Source: Pelagibacterales bacterium SAG-MED01
GTDB taxonomy: Bacteria > Pseudomonadota > Alphaproteobacteria > Pelagibacterales > Pelagibacteraceae
Reading direction: 5' to 3'
DNA length: 64,000 nt
Assembly (NCBI GenBank): GCA_014654455.1
Contig: JACWCY010000001.1
Coordinates: forward strand, 182,001 to 246,000
Under the pieces are notes generated by a model. The model made no database searches. It was given only the letters and a program-made list of their open reading frames with translations, and had not been told where the DNA came from. Positions 9,833-22,686 of the stretch are shown here, piece by piece. Within the stretch, counting starts at the first letter, position 1, and each line of letters opens with the position of its first letter. A program made the position numbers and the translations under genes.

Positions 9833-9835
9833 CTT

Positions 9836-11947
<2,112 letters not shown>

Positions 11948-12012
11948 TCACTTTTAATCATTAATCATAATATAAATTAAGCTATAATACTTGTTATATA
12001 AGCCTTATTTGA

Positions 12013-12102
12013 TGGCGGAGAGAGTGGGATTCGAACCCACGGTACCTTTGACAGTACACACACTTTCCAAGCGTGCGCCTTAAACCACTCGGCCACCTCT
12101 CC
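12013..12102 (-). tRNA. tRNA-Ser (GGA), CCA encoded
   Basis: The minus strand folds as a class II tRNA. The acceptor 5' strand GGAGAGG pairs with TCTCTCC, followed by G73 and an encoded CCA. The anticodon loop CTTGGAAAG gives GGA, there is a long variable arm, and the T-loop is GGTTCGAATCCC. The 5' end lies one base from the stop codon of the preceding accessory gene. Confidence 0.96.
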
Positions 12103-12103
12103 T

Positions 12104-12973
12104 CTAATTTTTAAAATATTTATTTTTATACCTATTAAAAGTTCTAATCTGTCTATTAATAAATCTTCTAAATATATTATATTCTAAATCTCTTTTTGCT
12201 AAGATAGGATTATCAAAATTATGATCCCACGTTCTTTTGTTATTTTTTTCGCCCCAATCACATTCATATGCGGATAAAGATTTTATAGAATATTTTTTAC
12301 ACAACAATGAAAAAACACTTTGATCATGACGATTATTAATAAACCCCTTTAAATTACTTAAAACAGAGTCAGAGTCATCAATTAAGTTAAATTTTTTATC
12401 AAAAACTTCTATCCATTCTCTAATGAAGTTTTCTGTTTCTTCTTGTTTTTTAATGAAAAAACTTCCTGCCCAAAATTGAGGTGAATGTGTTATATTCTTA
12501 TTATTTAAGAATTCAAAATTATCAAGTAAATCTGCTTTTGTATATTTAAACTCCTCACGTTTTGAAAATAAAATATCCTTTGGAAATTCAGTATTATCCA
12601 AATGATATTGAAATGGTAAAATAAAATTTTCAGATTTTATCAATAAATCTAAATATTCATAAAATTTAGAATTTTTGTTCTGTATATGGCACCCAACATC
12701 AATATAATGGATAATATCACCAAAATTAACTTCTTTCATAATCTTCATTAAAAAAATTGGTTTCCAAAACCAATAACCGTAACCTCTTTTTTTCCCTACA
12801 TCTTTAATCAAATCAAATTTTTTGACCATTTCATCATCAAAATTTTTTGGACTCAATACTTTAATTTCATCATAATAATTTGAACTTTGTGCTTGTTCTT
12901 TTAATCTATTGGCACTTCTATATAAATCTTGAGAAGCAAAAGCAAAAAGGGTTATTTTTTTATTTTTATACAC
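12104..12973 (-). CDS. Putative glycosyltransferase-like protein of the surface-glycan block
   Basis: The 289-residue product is not one I can place in a named family with certainty. It starts KKITLFAFASQDL and contains RGYGYWFWKPIFLMKIM, then GDIIHYIDVGCHI, a DxG-type motif that resembles the metal or sugar-nucleotide site of GT-A glycosyltransferases, and later SPQFWAGSFFIKK. No signal peptide or membrane span was seen, so it is probably cytoplasmic. The start is GTG at 12973, because the preceding codon is a stop and the first in-frame ATG is far inside. Its stop codon is one base from tRNA-Ser. With its neighbours it forms a five-gene sugar-modification block. Confidence 0.7.
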   Translation of the reverse strand: MYKNKKITLFAFASQDLYRSANRLKEQAQSSNYYDEIKVLSPKNFDDEMVKKFDLIKDVGKKRGYGYWFWKPIFLMKIMKEVNFGDIIHYIDVGCHIQNKNSKFYEYLDLLIKSENFILPFQYHLDNTEFPKDILFSKREEFKYTKADLLDNFEFLNNKNITHSPQFWAGSFFIKKQEETENFIREWIEVFDKKFNLIDDSDSVLSNLKGFINNRHDQSVFSLLCKKYSIKSLSAYECDWGEKNNKRTWDHNFDNPILAKRDLEYNIFRRFINRQIRTFNRYKNKYFKN

Positions 12974-13008
12974 CTAAATATTTTTTATTATAAAATCTTT
13001 TTATAAAC

Positions 13009-13806
13009 CTATTTTTCAATAAAAGCCCAAGGTTGTTCTTTAAATTTTGTATATTTTTTAAACCAAAATGACAAATACCTTTCAGCTAAATAAGCATATA
13101 TTCTTGTCATATCGTATCCCTTAAGATTTTCAAAACCAAATTCTTTTTCACATCTTTCAAGCCAAGGAAATAAGGCATCAAACCATTTATTAATAATTTT
13201 TTTTTTAGAGATGAACATAATATGTGGATTAAATTTATCATTAGATTTTACATAATCATTAAAATCATTTCTATCTTCAGAGTCTAATAATTTAATTGCT
13301 TTGTTCAAATTCCCAAAACCATGGTGCATATCAAAATGTACAGCAATATTTTGGGTTTTTGTATTAAATAAAATGTTTGGTTTTTTTAAAATATTTCGCC
13401 ATCCTCTTTTAATAAGTTTAATTTTTTTTGCTCCTGAAATCTGAATAGGATTACAGATTAATGAGTCAAAATTTTTCCATTCTTTTTCAGTATCTGTTAA
13501 TAAATATTTATTTAGATTGGAGCTATCTATTTTTTCTGATGTATTTTCTTTAATCCAATATCTCCTTTTTTGACAAAAACCTATCCAACAATCATCTTTT
13601 TCATGTTTTAATAAATTTTTCCAGTACCAATAATGAAAGGTTAATTCTGAATAATATTTTTCTTTATAGAATATATTTTCTTGTGAATCACACTTAAAAT
13701 AATTTTTTGGTGATTCCTCTTTACCTACCCAAGCTAAATTATATTTTGTATCATTCAAAAAGCCTATTGGTTTATTCGTTACACAATAAATTTTTATTTT
13801 TTCCAT
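13009..13806 (-). CDS. DUF4422-like putative glycosyltransferase
   Basis: The 265-residue product matches what I recall of the DUF4422 (capsular polysaccharide synthesis) pattern. It begins KIKIYCVTNKP, followed by YYSELTFHYWYWKNLL and WIGFCQKRRYW. Near the C-terminus come NPHIMFISKKKIINKW and YAYLAERYLSFWF. Members are soluble proteins found in surface polysaccharide loci and thought to transfer sugars, but the reaction is not established. It lies 35 nt upstream of the neighbouring glycosyltransferase-like gene on the same strand and 31 nt after the RmlD-like gene, so the three look like one transcript. Confidence 0.75.
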   Translation of the reverse strand: MEKIKIYCVTNKPIGFLNDTKYNLAWVGKEESPKNYFKCDSQENIFYKEKYYSELTFHYWYWKNLLKHEKDDCWIGFCQKRRYWIKENTSEKIDSSNLNKYLLTDTEKEWKNFDSLICNPIQISGAKKIKLIKRGWRNILKKPNILFNTKTQNIAVHFDMHHGFGNLNKAIKLLDSEDRNDFNDYVKSNDKFNPHIMFISKKKIINKWFDALFPWLERCEKEFGFENLKGYDMTRIYAYLAERYLSFWFKKYTKFKEQPWAFIEK

Positions 13807-13837
13807 CTCTTATTCAATTTAATAAAAACAAAACATT

Positions 13838-14551
13838 TTATTTTTTTTTTAATATCTTTTTTAGTTTTGAGATATTAATTGATGAATTAATTGGCATATC
13901 TAAGTTCGATTTTTTTTTTAAAAAAACTTTTTTAACTTTTGGATTATCTTTTTTAACAAAATCATAAATATTTTTTACATTACCTCCAACATTTATAACT
14001 CCTTTGCTTTTTATTAATTTAAATAAAATCCTTACAACTTCATCATGATATAAAAAACTATTTTTTACGTTTACAAATGCTTTTTTATGAACGAATGGTT
14101 TTTCGGTCATGCTTAATCTTAATATAAGAGAATTTTTATAAAGTTGCACTGATGCCTCTCCACCAAGTTTTGACCAGGCATAATTATTCACTGGTAGAAC
14201 TGGATCAGTCTCTAGATAATTCCCCTTAATGCCTTGATAAACATAATTAGTAGAAAAATATATTAATTTAACATTATGTTCAGCGCACACTTTTGTAATA
14301 TTTGCAGTGCCAATAATGTTTAAATCAATACTTTTATGAATATTAGTTTTATGTAGCTTCATAGGTCGAGATAACCCAGCCAGATGGATTAAAATCTTTG
14401 GTTTAGTTTTTTTTAAGTATTTTTTAATATTTGTTATATTTAATATATTTAACTGATTTTTGGTTGGAAAAAAAAGTTTATGCTTAGTTTTGTATTTTTT
14501 TAAAACATTTCCAAATCTTCCTGTTCCACCTGTAATAATTATTTTTGTCAT
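13838..14551 (-). CDS. RmlD-like NAD(P)-dependent sugar epimerase/reductase
   Basis: An extended short-chain dehydrogenase acting on a nucleotide sugar. The 237-residue product has the Rossmann glycine motif GGTGRFG (8-14), a middle stretch IHLAGLSRP, STNYVYQG and the catalytic YAWSK pair (Tyr and Lys, about 150-154). It resembles dTDP-4-dehydrorhamnose reductase (RmlD) but is shorter than the usual 290 or so residues, with a reduced C-terminal substrate domain and a Lys-rich tail. It is the first gene of the minus-strand part of the glycan block and is divergent from fkbM across 75 nt. The exact substrate is unknown. Confidence 0.82.
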   Translation of the reverse strand: MTKIIITGGTGRFGNVLKKYKTKHKLFFPTKNQLNILNITNIKKYLKKTKPKILIHLAGLSRPMKLHKTNIHKSIDLNIIGTANITKVCAEHNVKLIYFSTNYVYQGIKGNYLETDPVLPVNNYAWSKLGGEASVQLYKNSLILRLSMTEKPFVHKKAFVNVKNSFLYHDEVVRILFKLIKSKGVINVGGNVKNIYDFVKKDNPKVKKVFLKKKSNLDMPINSSINISKLKKILKKK

Positions 14552-14626
14552 TTTATTATTGTAATCTACTTATAGATTTAATTTTTTTTATTACTAATCA
14601 CAACAATTAAATTATATAGTTATCTT

Positions 14627-15379
14627 ATGCGTTATAAATTCATAAAAAAAATCGTTGAAGCTTTTGGTTTTAAGCTAATTGATAAGAACATTATTAAAAA
14701 TGAGCGATTAATTTCAAAACATTCCTTTGTTTCTGTCGATAAAGTCTTAAAAAATTTATTCTTAAATAATGATGTAAAATTTCTTGTTCAAATAGGTGCA
14801 AATGATGGACAACGATTTGACACAATTAATAAATTTATAAAGAATTTTAATCCATCAGTAATTTTTGTTGAACCGATCAAATCTAATTTTGATAATTTAA
14901 AAAAATTTTATTCTAATCAAAAAAATTTATTTTATGAAAATGTTGCAATTTCTGTAAATAATGAAATTAACGAACTTTATAAAGTTAATGAAAATTATCT
15001 TCATTTATATGATGAACATATAGTGGGTATTACATCTTTTGATAAAAATCATTTAATTAAACACGGTGTAAAAAATAAACATATAGTTAAGGAGAATGTA
15101 AAAACAATTTCTATTACAAGTTTACTGAAAAAATATTCTATTCAAAATTTTGATTTATTACTTATTGATACTGAGGGTTATGATTCCTTAATTGTCAAAG
15201 ATTTTTTGATAAACACAAAAATTAGACCTATTATAATTTTTGAATATATTCACTCAAAAAAAGAGTATTTTTCTGAAGCCATTAAAATTCTTATAAGTAA
15301 TAAATATGTACTATTTAGGATAAATGAAAATGTTATTTGTTTTCCTGAAAATAAAAAAAATAAAATAAATTTTATCTAG
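14627..15379 (+). CDS. FkbM family SAM-dependent methyltransferase
   Basis: FkbM-type enzymes O-methylate sugars or polyketides. In marine bacteria they often sit in surface-glycan clusters. The 250-residue product has the SAM-binding motif FLVQIGANDG (about 52-61), an acidic SAM-ribose motif VIFVEPI, and the late motif DLLLIDTEGYDSLIVKDFL typical of the family. It is the only plus-strand gene in the block and overlaps the convergent GT17 gene by 4 nt. A methyl cap on an O-antigen-like glycan is a reasonable inference, not a demonstrated role. Confidence 0.87.
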   Translation: MRYKFIKKIVEAFGFKLIDKNIIKNERLISKHSFVSVDKVLKNLFLNNDVKFLVQIGANDGQRFDTINKFIKNFNPSVIFVEPIKSNFDNLKKFYSNQKNLFYENVAISVNNEINELYKVNENYLHLYDEHIVGITSFDKNHLIKHGVKNKHIVKENVKTISITSLLKKYSIQNFDLLLIDTEGYDSLIVKDFLINTKIRPIIIFEYIHSKKEYFSEAIKILISNKYVLFRINENVICFPENKKNKINFI

Positions 15380-16191
15380 TCAATAATCCAATTTTTTAAA
15401 TTTTGTTTATTTTTTATTATATAATCTGGAAATTTATTATCTAAAATAATCGGATTATAGTTTACTTCTCTTCCAATTATATCTTCACCACTATTCATTC
15501 TTTTTTTTATTTCATCTAAATTTAAAAATTTTTCATCAATTTTTTCATTAAAAACGTGTGGATCATTCGTTTCACATAAATTCTTATATTTATATAAGAT
15601 TTTTTCTGGCTCTTTTAAATTACAAAAATGCCAACCTCCATCTTCAATAATATTATTTAATCTAAACTTATCTATCCGCCAAAATGGTCTCTTCTTAAAC
15701 TTTAAATTTCTTAGCCATTGAGGAGATTTCAAATATTTCTTCACACAAATTCTGCTTCCAAACCAATAAGGATTTTTTTGACTTTGCAAGTTTAGTTTGT
15801 AATAAAAGTGAAGCTGTTGAAAAACTGCATATCTCATATTTTTCTGAAAATTTTTTATTTTTTTTGGGTTTGGAATTTCATCCAAATCAGAAATAATTAT
15901 TAAATCGTCTTCATTTGCATCTTTTATCCCTTTAACAATTGCATTCCTTTGAAAATTTTCTCTTATATATGGATTGTCCCCTCCTGGCATATCCTCTACA
16001 GGAATATAGATTATCTTATTTTTAAATTTTTCAAATTTATTAATTTCAAATTGAAGAGGTTTGATATTATTTTGCCATGTTTTATTGCCCTCTATTACTA
16101 CAAAATAATCTACGTATTCATCTAATATATTTAGCCTTATGTCTAATAGTAAATCTTCATCTAAGTAAGAAAAGCAATCATATATTTTCAT
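15376..16191 (-). CDS. Glycosyltransferase family 17 protein
   Basis: GT17 contains the eukaryotic bisecting GlcNAc-transferase and many bacterial members in polysaccharide loci. The 271-residue product begins [20 protein letters not shown] and has EYVDYFVVIEG, the acidic motif LIIISDLDEIPNP (DxDE, probably the metal and nucleotide-sugar site), and DGGWHFCNL, all typical of GT17. No membrane segment was seen. The ATG shares one base with the lepA stop codon (TAATG), so in this genome it is translated as the gene after lepA. The acceptor glycan is unknown. Confidence 0.87.
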   Translation of the reverse strand: MKIYDCFSYLDEDLLLDIRLNILDEYVDYFVVIEGNKTWQNNIKPLQFEINKFEKFKNKIIYIPVEDMPGGDNPYIRENFQRNAIVKGIKDANEDDLIIISDLDEIPNPKKIKNFQKNMRYAVFQQLHFYYKLNLQSQKNPYWFGSRICVKKYLKSPQWLRNLKFKKRPFWRIDKFRLNNIIEDGGWHFCNLKEPEKILYKYKNLCETNDPHVFNEKIDEKFLNLDEIKKRMNSGEDIIGREVNYNPIILDNKFPDYIIKNKQNLKNWIID

Positions 16192-17999
16192 TATTTTTCC
16201 TTGTTAATTTTTAAAACTCCAATAAAAGCTTCTTGAGGTATTTCAACTCTACCAAATTGCTTAGATCTTGCTTTTCCCTTTTTTTGCTTTTCTAAAAGCT
16301 TCCTTTTTCTGTCAGTTGCTCCGCCACCATGTATTTTTGTTAATACGTCTTTCTTAAAACCTTTAATTGTTTCTCTTGCAATAATTTTTCCACCTATTGC
16401 CGCTTGAACAGGTATCATAAAATTATGTCTTGGAATCAAATCTTTTAATTTTTCACAAACTTCCCTACCTGTCCTTTGTGCGAAATCTTTATGTATCATC
16501 ATTGCTAATGCATCAACTGGCTCACCATTAACCAAAATCCCAAGTTTAACTAAATCTCCCTCTCTATGCTCAATAATTTCATAGTCAAAACTCGCATAAC
16601 CACTGGTCATTGATTTGATACGATCATTAAAATCAAACACAACTTCATTCAAAGGAAGTTCATAACTTAAAACAGCTCTATTTCCCGAATAATTTAAATT
16701 TTTTTGAATACCTCTTTTATCTTGGCATAATTTAATGATCGATCCCAAATACTCATCTGGTGTTATTACTGTTGCATTAATCCAAGGTTCTTCAATAAAT
16801 TTTATTAATGTTGGATCAGGAAGACTTGAAGGATTTTGTAAATCAATTAAGCTTCCATCATTTAAGCTTACTTTGTAAACTACACCTGGGGTTGTTGTAA
16901 GTAAATTTACATCAAATTCCCTTTCTAATCTTTCTGTGATAATTTCAAGATGTAGTAATCCTAAAAATCCACATCTGAAGCCCAATCCTAAAGCTGATGA
17001 CGACTCAGCCTCAAATGAAAAACTTGAGTCATTTAATTGTAATTTAGCAAGTCCATCTTTTAATTTCTGATACTCTGAGCTGTCAACTGGGAAAAGTCCA
17101 CAAAAGACAACTGGTTTACTAGGTTTAAAGCCTGGCAAAGGATCTAGCTTTGGCTTTGATGCATCACAAATTGTATCACCCACTTTTGTTTCCGATAAAA
17201 CTTTAATACCAGTAGTAATGAAACCAATCTCACCAGTATTTAATTCGTTTATATCCTTAGCTTTAGGTGTAAAAACCCCAACCTTTTCAACTATATAATC
17301 TTGGTCAGTCGAAAGCATTTTAATTTTCATATTTTTTTTTATTTTACCATTTATTACCCTTACTAAAATAACTACTCCTAAATAAGAATCGTACCAACTA
17401 TCAACTAATAAACATTTTAAATTTTCATTTGGATTTCCTTTTGGACTAGGTAGCTGATTAATAATTTGTTCTAAAATTTCTTCAATACCTTCACCAGTTT
17501 TTCCTGAACATGGAACTGCATTTTCTGTATCAATTCCGATTACATCTTCGATTTGTTTATTTGTTTTTTCTAAGTCTGATGCTGGTAAATCTATTTTATT
17601 TAATACTGGGATAATTTCATGATTTATATCTAATGCTTGATAAACGTTAGCTAATGTTTGAGCCTCCACACCTTGAGTGCTATCCACAATTAATATTGAT
17701 CCCTCACATGCATAAAGAGATCTACTAACTTCATAACTAAAATCTACGTGTCCTGGTGTATCTATTATATTTAAAATATAATCTTTTCCATTTTTAGCTT
17801 TATAGTTTAATTTTACTGTTTGAGCTTTAATAGTTATCCCTCTCTCTCTTTCAATATCCATAGAGTCTAAAACTTGTGCTTTCATTTCTCTCTCGGTTAA
17901 ACCACCACACTTATGAATAATTCTATCAGCTATTGTTGATTTACCATGATCTATATGTGCAATAATTGCAAAATTTCTTATATTTTCAATACTGCTCAT
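16191..17999 (-). CDS. lepA: Elongation factor 4 (LepA)
   Basis: A ribosome-binding translational GTPase that remodels or back-translocates stalled ribosomes. The 602-residue product has the GTPase motifs AHIDHGKST (14-22), the switch region [18 protein letters not shown] and NKIDLP, and the LepA-specific C-terminal domain ending [23 protein letters not shown]. Length matches the family. It lies 7 nt after pheT on the same strand and overlaps the GT17 gene by one base at its stop codon. Confidence 0.97.
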   Translation of the reverse strand: MSSIENIRNFAIIAHIDHGKSTIADRIIHKCGGLTEREMKAQVLDSMDIERERGITIKAQTVKLNYKAKNGKDYILNIIDTPGHVDFSYEVSRSLYACEGSILIVDSTQGVEAQTLANVYQALDINHEIIPVLNKIDLPASDLEKTNKQIEDVIGIDTENAVPCSGKTGEGIEEILEQIINQLPSPKGNPNENLKCLLVDSWYDSYLGVVILVRVINGKIKKNMKIKMLSTDQDYIVEKVGVFTPKAKDINELNTGEIGFITTGIKVLSETKVGDTICDASKPKLDPLPGFKPSKPVVFCGLFPVDSSEYQKLKDGLAKLQLNDSSFSFEAESSSALGLGFRCGFLGLLHLEIITERLEREFDVNLLTTTPGVVYKVSLNDGSLIDLQNPSSLPDPTLIKFIEEPWINATVITPDEYLGSIIKLCQDKRGIQKNLNYSGNRAVLSYELPLNEVVFDFNDRIKSMTSGYASFDYEIIEHREGDLVKLGILVNGEPVDALAMMIHKDFAQRTGREVCEKLKDLIPRHNFMIPVQAAIGGKIIARETIKGFKKDVLTKIHGGGATDRKRKLLEKQKKGKARSKQFGRVEIPQEAFIGVLKINKEK

Positions 18000-18006
18000 C
18001 TAATTT

Positions 18007-20415
18007 TTAAGATCTAATTTTAGCACCAGTTTTATTTTCTACTGACTCAATAATTAATTTATTTATTTTTTCTAAATCATTATCGTTCAATGTTTTTTCT
18101 GGTGATTGTATTGTTACATTAATTGCTATTGATTTTTGGTTGGCAGGTATCTTTTCACCTTCATAAACATCAAAAACATTTATATTGCTAATCAACTTTT
18201 GATCCACGCTAGAAATTACATTTATTAGATCTTGAGAACTGAGCTCTTTATTTACTATAAATGCAAAGTCTCTTTCAGATTTTTGATAATCAGAAACAGT
18301 AAATTTGGTTTTTTGATCATTTAATGTTTTCTTTGGTAATTTTAAATGGTCTAAAAAAATTTCAAAACCTACTAGAGACTCTGATTTTAAATCTACCTTT
18401 TTTATAATATTAGGATGAATTTCACCAAAGTAGGCAGCTATTTGGTCCTTTCCTTTATTTAGAAACAATCTACCAGATTTACCAGGATGATAATAATCAG
18501 GTGTTTCGCTATCTATAAAAAATTTATCTGAATTATAACCTGCTTCAACTAAAGTTTGAACTACATCTCTTTTGACATCAAACACATCCACATTCCTCTC
18601 ATTGTCAATCCAGGATTGTCTAAATTTTTTACCTGCTGATAACCCACAAACTACTGTTTTTTGCTCTCCTGGATTCGAGCCAATGAAAATAGGACCAATT
18701 TCAAAGATTGATAAATCTTTAAAACCTCTATCAAGATTTTTATTCATATGTATTACTAAATTTGAAAATATTGAGTTTCTTAGAACCCCCAACTCTGAGC
18801 TTATTGGGTTTACAATTTTAATTTCTTTATTTTTGCCTTTAAAATAATCATTATAATTAGAATCTGTAAATGACCATGTGATTACTTCTAAATAACCTTT
18901 TGAAGCTATTGATCTTTGTAAAAAATGAAATAATTTCTGAGTTTGAGTTAAAGTAGATTTGGTTCTTTCTTTAATTGGGTTAACAATTTTTATTTTTTCA
19001 TAACCACTTATTCTAACTAATTCCTCAACAATATCTATTTCTTGTGAAATATCAGGCCTCCAAGATGGGATCGTTAACTCTAAATGTTTTTTATTTTTTT
19101 TATATTTAAAACAAAGATCATCTAAAATTTTAAGCATTTCTTTAGTTGAAATTTTAAAACCAGATATTTTTTCAAATAAATTGGGATCAAATTTAATAGT
19201 TTTAGACTTATAAGTTTGAATTTTTTGAATATCTATTTTACTGATTTCACCACCACAAATTTCCTTAATTAATAATGCAGCTTTATTTAATCCATCTTCA
19301 ATGGATAATGGATCTATACCTCTTTCAAATCTGAACTTAGCATCAGTATCAATGTTTAACTTTTTTGCAGTGCCCCTGATTGATTTAGGCTCAAAATAGG
19401 CAGATTCCAACAATATATTTTTTGTATCAAATTCTGTGCCTGATCTTGTGCCTCCAATTATTCCACCCAAACCTAAAACACCTTTACTGTCAGCTATTAC
19501 ACACATGTTATTTTCTAATCTATATTTTTTATTATCAAGAGCAGTAAATTCCTCCCCAGATTTTGAATTTCTAACTATGATACCTTTTTCAATTTTATCT
19601 GCATCATAAGCATGTAATGGACGATTGATATCTAACATAACATAATTTGTAATATCAACTATTGCTGAAATTGGTTTTTGACCAATTGAAAGTAATTTAT
19701 CCTTTAGCCATTGAGGACTTTCAGTATTATTAACATTAGTTATTAAACAACTACCAAAAGCAGTACAGCCTTGAACTTTATCTTTAATAATTTTTACTTT
19801 TAAAGTTTGTTTTTTATTTGACTTTATTTTTTTTTCTTTTGTAGGAATCAATTTTCCAAAACCTGACGCAGCAAGATCTCTTGCTATTCCTTTTATTCCT
19901 AGACAGTCTGGTCTATTGGGTGTAATTGATAGATTAATGAGATTTGAGTTTAATTTTGAAAAGTAACTCTTTCCAATTTTTTTTTCATACTTAAGTGTTG
20001 GCAATTCTGATATTCCATCACTTTCATCAGATAAATTTAATTCAGACTCCGAGCAAAGCATTCCATAAGAGGTGACTCCCCTTATTTTTGCTATTACTAA
20101 TTTTGTTTTGTTTTTAGGAACTACAGCCCCTGGCGGTGCATATATAGTAATCAGTCCTTCTTTTGCATTATCAGCACCACATACAACTTTTTTTAGTTGT
20201 TTTTCACCTATATCTACATCACAAACTTTTAGTCGATCTGCATTAGGATGTTTTTCTGTTTTTACGATTTTTGCTACTTTAAATAATTCTTTTCCAGCAG
20301 ATAAACTTTCAACAGTTTCTACTTCAAGGCCAATATTAGTTAGTTGCTCTAAAAGTTTTTCTTCTTTTAAATTAGTATTTAAATGATCTTTCAGCCAATC
20401 AAATGTAATCTTCAT
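18007..20415 (-). CDS. pheT: Phenylalanyl-tRNA synthetase beta subunit
   Basis: Beta subunit of the (alpha-beta)2 enzyme that charges tRNA-Phe. The 802-residue product has the N-terminal tRNA-binding OB fold (about 40-150, with [14 protein letters not shown]), the B3/B4 editing region, the B5 domain, the catalytic-like core and a C-terminal anticodon-binding FDX-ACB domain beginning near [15 protein letters not shown]. Its start overlaps the pheS stop by 4 nt, the normal coupled arrangement. Length is standard. Confidence 0.97.
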   Translation of the reverse strand: MKITFDWLKDHLNTNLKEEKLLEQLTNIGLEVETVESLSAGKELFKVAKIVKTEKHPNADRLKVCDVDIGEKQLKKVVCGADNAKEGLITIYAPPGAVVPKNKTKLVIAKIRGVTSYGMLCSESELNLSDESDGISELPTLKYEKKIGKSYFSKLNSNLINLSITPNRPDCLGIKGIARDLAASGFGKLIPTKEKKIKSNKKQTLKVKIIKDKVQGCTAFGSCLITNVNNTESPQWLKDKLLSIGQKPISAIVDITNYVMLDINRPLHAYDADKIEKGIIVRNSKSGEEFTALDNKKYRLENNMCVIADSKGVLGLGGIIGGTRSGTEFDTKNILLESAYFEPKSIRGTAKKLNIDTDAKFRFERGIDPLSIEDGLNKAALLIKEICGGEISKIDIQKIQTYKSKTIKFDPNLFEKISGFKISTKEMLKILDDLCFKYKKNKKHLELTIPSWRPDISQEIDIVEELVRISGYEKIKIVNPIKERTKSTLTQTQKLFHFLQRSIASKGYLEVITWSFTDSNYNDYFKGKNKEIKIVNPISSELGVLRNSIFSNLVIHMNKNLDRGFKDLSIFEIGPIFIGSNPGEQKTVVCGLSAGKKFRQSWIDNERNVDVFDVKRDVVQTLVEAGYNSDKFFIDSETPDYYHPGKSGRLFLNKGKDQIAAYFGEIHPNIIKKVDLKSESLVGFEIFLDHLKLPKKTLNDQKTKFTVSDYQKSERDFAFIVNKELSSQDLINVISSVDQKLISNINVFDVYEGEKIPANQKSIAINVTIQSPEKTLNDNDLEKINKLIIESVENKTGAKIRS

Positions 20416-21479
20416 CTGCTTAAACCCCGATAATTTGTTGGTACATCTAAAGGATCAAATCCAAAATGATTCAACCATCTATAATCACATTCAAAGAAAG
20501 CTCTTAAATCATTAATCCCATATTTGAGCATAGCTAGTCTATCAATCCCAATTCCAAATGCATATCCTTGAAACTTTATAGGATCAACTTTCACATTTTT
20601 TAAAACATTGGGATGAACCATTCCACATCCTAAAATTTCAAGCCACTTATCACCCTCACCTATTATTATTTTTCCATCTTTTATTTCATATCCAATATCA
20701 ACTTCAGCAGATGGTTCAGTAAAAGGAAAATGACTAGGTCTAAATCTCATTTTGATTTTTTTCACTTCAAAAAACTCTTTTATAAAATAATCCAAACAAC
20801 CTTTTAGGTGACCCATATTTATATCTTTATCTATATGAAGACCCTCAACTTGATGAAACATAGGTGCATGTGTTTGATCACTATCTGACCTATAAGTTCT
20901 ACCTGGTGCAATTATCTTAAAGGGCGGTTTATCTTTCAACATAGTTCTTATTTGAACAGGAGAAGTGTGAGTGCGTAATAATTTTTCTTTTTTTTCATCA
21001 AGATAAAACGTATCATGCATGTCTCTTGCTGGATGATGATCAGGTGTGTTTAATGCAGTAAAATTATTATATTCATTTTCAACATCAGGACCTTCTTCAA
21101 CACTAAAACCTATTTCAGAAAAAATTGATGATATTTCATCAATTGTTTGTGATACTGGATGAATTTTTCCTATTATAAAATTTCTTTCAGGTAATGTAAC
21201 ATCAATTCTTTCTTTTTCTAATTTTTCGTTGATTTCAGCATTTTCAATTTCTTTCATTTTAAAATTGATTAATTCTTGTAATTCATTTTTAATAATATTT
21301 AAATCTGAGGCAAATTTTTTTCTATTATTTTCTGCAATAGAACCTATTCTCTTAAACTGTGATGAGATCAATCCATTTTTTCCAAATAGATCAGATTTTA
21401 TTTTATTTATTTCTGAAAGATTCAACTTTTGATTAAGTTTTGTCAGAAATTCATCTTTTATTTTTTTAAGATCAGACAT
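20412..21479 (-). CDS. pheS: Phenylalanyl-tRNA synthetase alpha subunit
   Basis: Catalytic subunit of PheRS. The 355-residue product has an N-terminal coiled coil (about 1-85), class II motif 2 ([21 protein letters not shown] region, about 195-215) and motif 3 ([13 protein letters not shown]). It overlaps pheT by 4 nt. The 43-nt gap before it, after rplT, contains a short inverted repeat close to the ATG that could affect its translation. Confidence 0.97.
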   Translation of the reverse strand: MSDLKKIKDEFLTKLNQKLNLSEINKIKSDLFGKNGLISSQFKRIGSIAENNRKKFASDLNIIKNELQELINFKMKEIENAEINEKLEKERIDVTLPERNFIIGKIHPVSQTIDEISSIFSEIGFSVEEGPDVENEYNNFTALNTPDHHPARDMHDTFYLDEKKEKLLRTHTSPVQIRTMLKDKPPFKIIAPGRTYRSDSDQTHAPMFHQVEGLHIDKDINMGHLKGCLDYFIKEFFEVKKIKMRFRPSHFPFTEPSAEVDIGYEIKDGKIIIGEGDKWLEILGCGMVHPNVLKNVKVDPIKFQGYAFGIGIDRLAMLKYGINDLRAFFECDYRWLNHFGFDPLDVPTNYRGLSR

Positions 21480-21488
21480 CTTTACAGA

Positions 21489-21508
21489 TTATTTCTTCGG
21501 TGAAATAA
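21489..21508 (-). promoter_or_regulatory. Short inverted repeat in the rplT-pheS gap
   Basis: TTATTTC and GAAATAA (7 bp) flank a 6-nt loop, about 9 nt upstream of the pheS ATG. There is no following T-run, so it does not look like a simple terminator. It could limit ribosome access to pheS or be chance in AT-rich DNA. Confidence 0.3.
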
Positions 21509-21522
21509 AACAATAGTGAAGA

Positions 21523-21879
21523 TTAATTTAAAGCAGATTGTGCCTTCTGAACAATAGTTTTAAAGGCTTCTGGGCTATCATAAGCTATCTCTGCTAGAAT
21601 TTTTCTATCAATTTTAATTCCACTTTTATTTAATCCATTAATAAACTTAGAATACGTTAATCCTTCTGCTCTTACACCTGCATTTATTCTTTGTATCCAG
21701 AGAGATTTGAAATCTCTTTTTTTATTTCTACGATCCCTATAAGCATATTGCATAGCTTTTTCCATAGCTTGCTTTGCAACTCTAATTGTATTTTTTCTTC
21801 TACCCCATTGACCCTTAACAGCTTTTAAAACTTTTTTATGTTTAGCTCGACTGGTTACACCTCTTTTTACTCTTGCCAT
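21523..21879 (-). CDS. rplT: 50S ribosomal protein L20
   Basis: Binds 23S rRNA early in 50S assembly. The 118-residue basic product begins [19 protein letters not shown] and contains [23 protein letters not shown], both diagnostic. It follows rpmI with one spacer base in the classic infC-rpmI-rplT order. In many bacteria L20 represses this operon. No clear copy of its binding structure could be recognised here by eye. Confidence 0.98.
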   Translation of the reverse strand: MARVKRGVTSRAKHKKVLKAVKGQWGRRKNTIRVAKQAMEKAMQYAYRDRRNKKRDFKSLWIQRINAGVRAEGLTYSKFINGLNKSGIKIDRKILAEIAYDSPEAFKTIVQKAQSALN

Positions 21880-21880
21880 T

Positions 21881-22087
21881 TTAACCTCTTAAACTGTATG
21901 GCATGTACGATTTAACAATTTTTCCATCTTGTTTTGACATCGTTGTTGTGCCTCTTAATTTTCTAATTTGAGAATTTGTTCTTTTAATCATGCCATGTCT
22001 CTTCCCAGCTTGAGCCATCATCACCTTGCCTTTAGCTGATATCTTAAATCTTTTTTTTGCTGAGCTTTTAGTTTTAAGTTTTGGCAT
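21881..22087 (-). CDS. rpmI: 50S ribosomal protein L35
   Basis: A small 50S subunit protein. The 68-residue product begins [20 protein letters not shown] and has the AGKRHGM stretch typical of L35. It is separated from infC by 53 nt, which hold a weak inverted repeat (TGGTT and AACCA around 22112-22130), and is followed one base later by rplT. Confidence 0.97.
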   Translation of the reverse strand: MPKLKTKSSAKKRFKISAKGKVMMAQAGKRHGMIKRTNSQIRKLRGTTTMSKQDGKIVKSYMPYSLRG

Positions 22088-22140
22088 AATTGTGCGAGGT
22101 TATACAAAGAATGGTTAAAGTTTACAACCAATATTAAGGC

Positions 22141-22686
22141 CTATAAAGGCTGAATTACCATTATCATTTGCTTCCCATCAAACTTTGGGTGTAATTCTAC
22201 CTTGCCAATATCTTTCATATCTTCTTTAATCTTACTCATTAGTTCATTTCCTAAATGAGAATGTTGTAGTTCACGACCCTTAAATCTTATCGTAAATTTT
22301 ACTTTATCCCCCTTAGCAATAAATTTTTTAGCATTTTTTACTTTAAACTCATAATCATGAGTTTCTGTAACAGGTCTCATTTTTATTTCTTTTAAAGCTA
22401 TTATTTTTTGTTTTTTTTTTGCAAGATTTGCTTTTTTTTGAGCATCATATTTAAATTTTCCCATATCCATAATTTTACAAACAGGGGGGTTTGCATTGGG
22501 AGCAATTTCTATTAAATCTAGTCCTTGGTTTTTTGCCATTGATATTGCTTCGTTTGTATTAATCGTTCCTAAATTTCCACCATCACTTGCAATAACTTGG
22601 ACTTCTGGAGATGAAATTCTGTTGTTAGATCTTGGTCCTCGATCTTTAGTTCTTCTCTGAAAATAATTTTGTTTAAAATCTGCCAC
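22141..22686 (-). CDS. infC: Translation initiation factor IF-3
   Basis: Binds the 30S subunit, prevents premature 50S joining and proofreads start codons. The 181-residue product has the N-domain motif NEAISMAKNQGLDLIEIAPNA and the C-domain stretch KIIALKEIKMRP, with a GRELQHSHLG segment. The start is GTG at 22686, directly following the thrS stop codon. IF-3 genes often use a non-ATG start because IF-3 itself discriminates against it, giving autoregulation. GTG here may be a mild form of that. Confidence 0.97.
   Translation of the reverse strand: MADFKQNYFQRRTKDRGPRSNNRISSPEVQVIASDGGNLGTINTNEAISMAKNQGLDLIEIAPNANPPVCKIMDMGKFKYDAQKKANLAKKKQKIIALKEIKMRPVTETHDYEFKVKNAKKFIAKGDKVKFTIRFKGRELQHSHLGNELMSKIKEDMKDIGKVELHPKFDGKQMIMVIQPL

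Noticed and set aside
12013-12102. tRNA-Ser as an attachment site for the glycan block
   Set aside because: The block is on the 5' side of the tRNA, no integrase is present, and no repeated tRNA 3' end was found.
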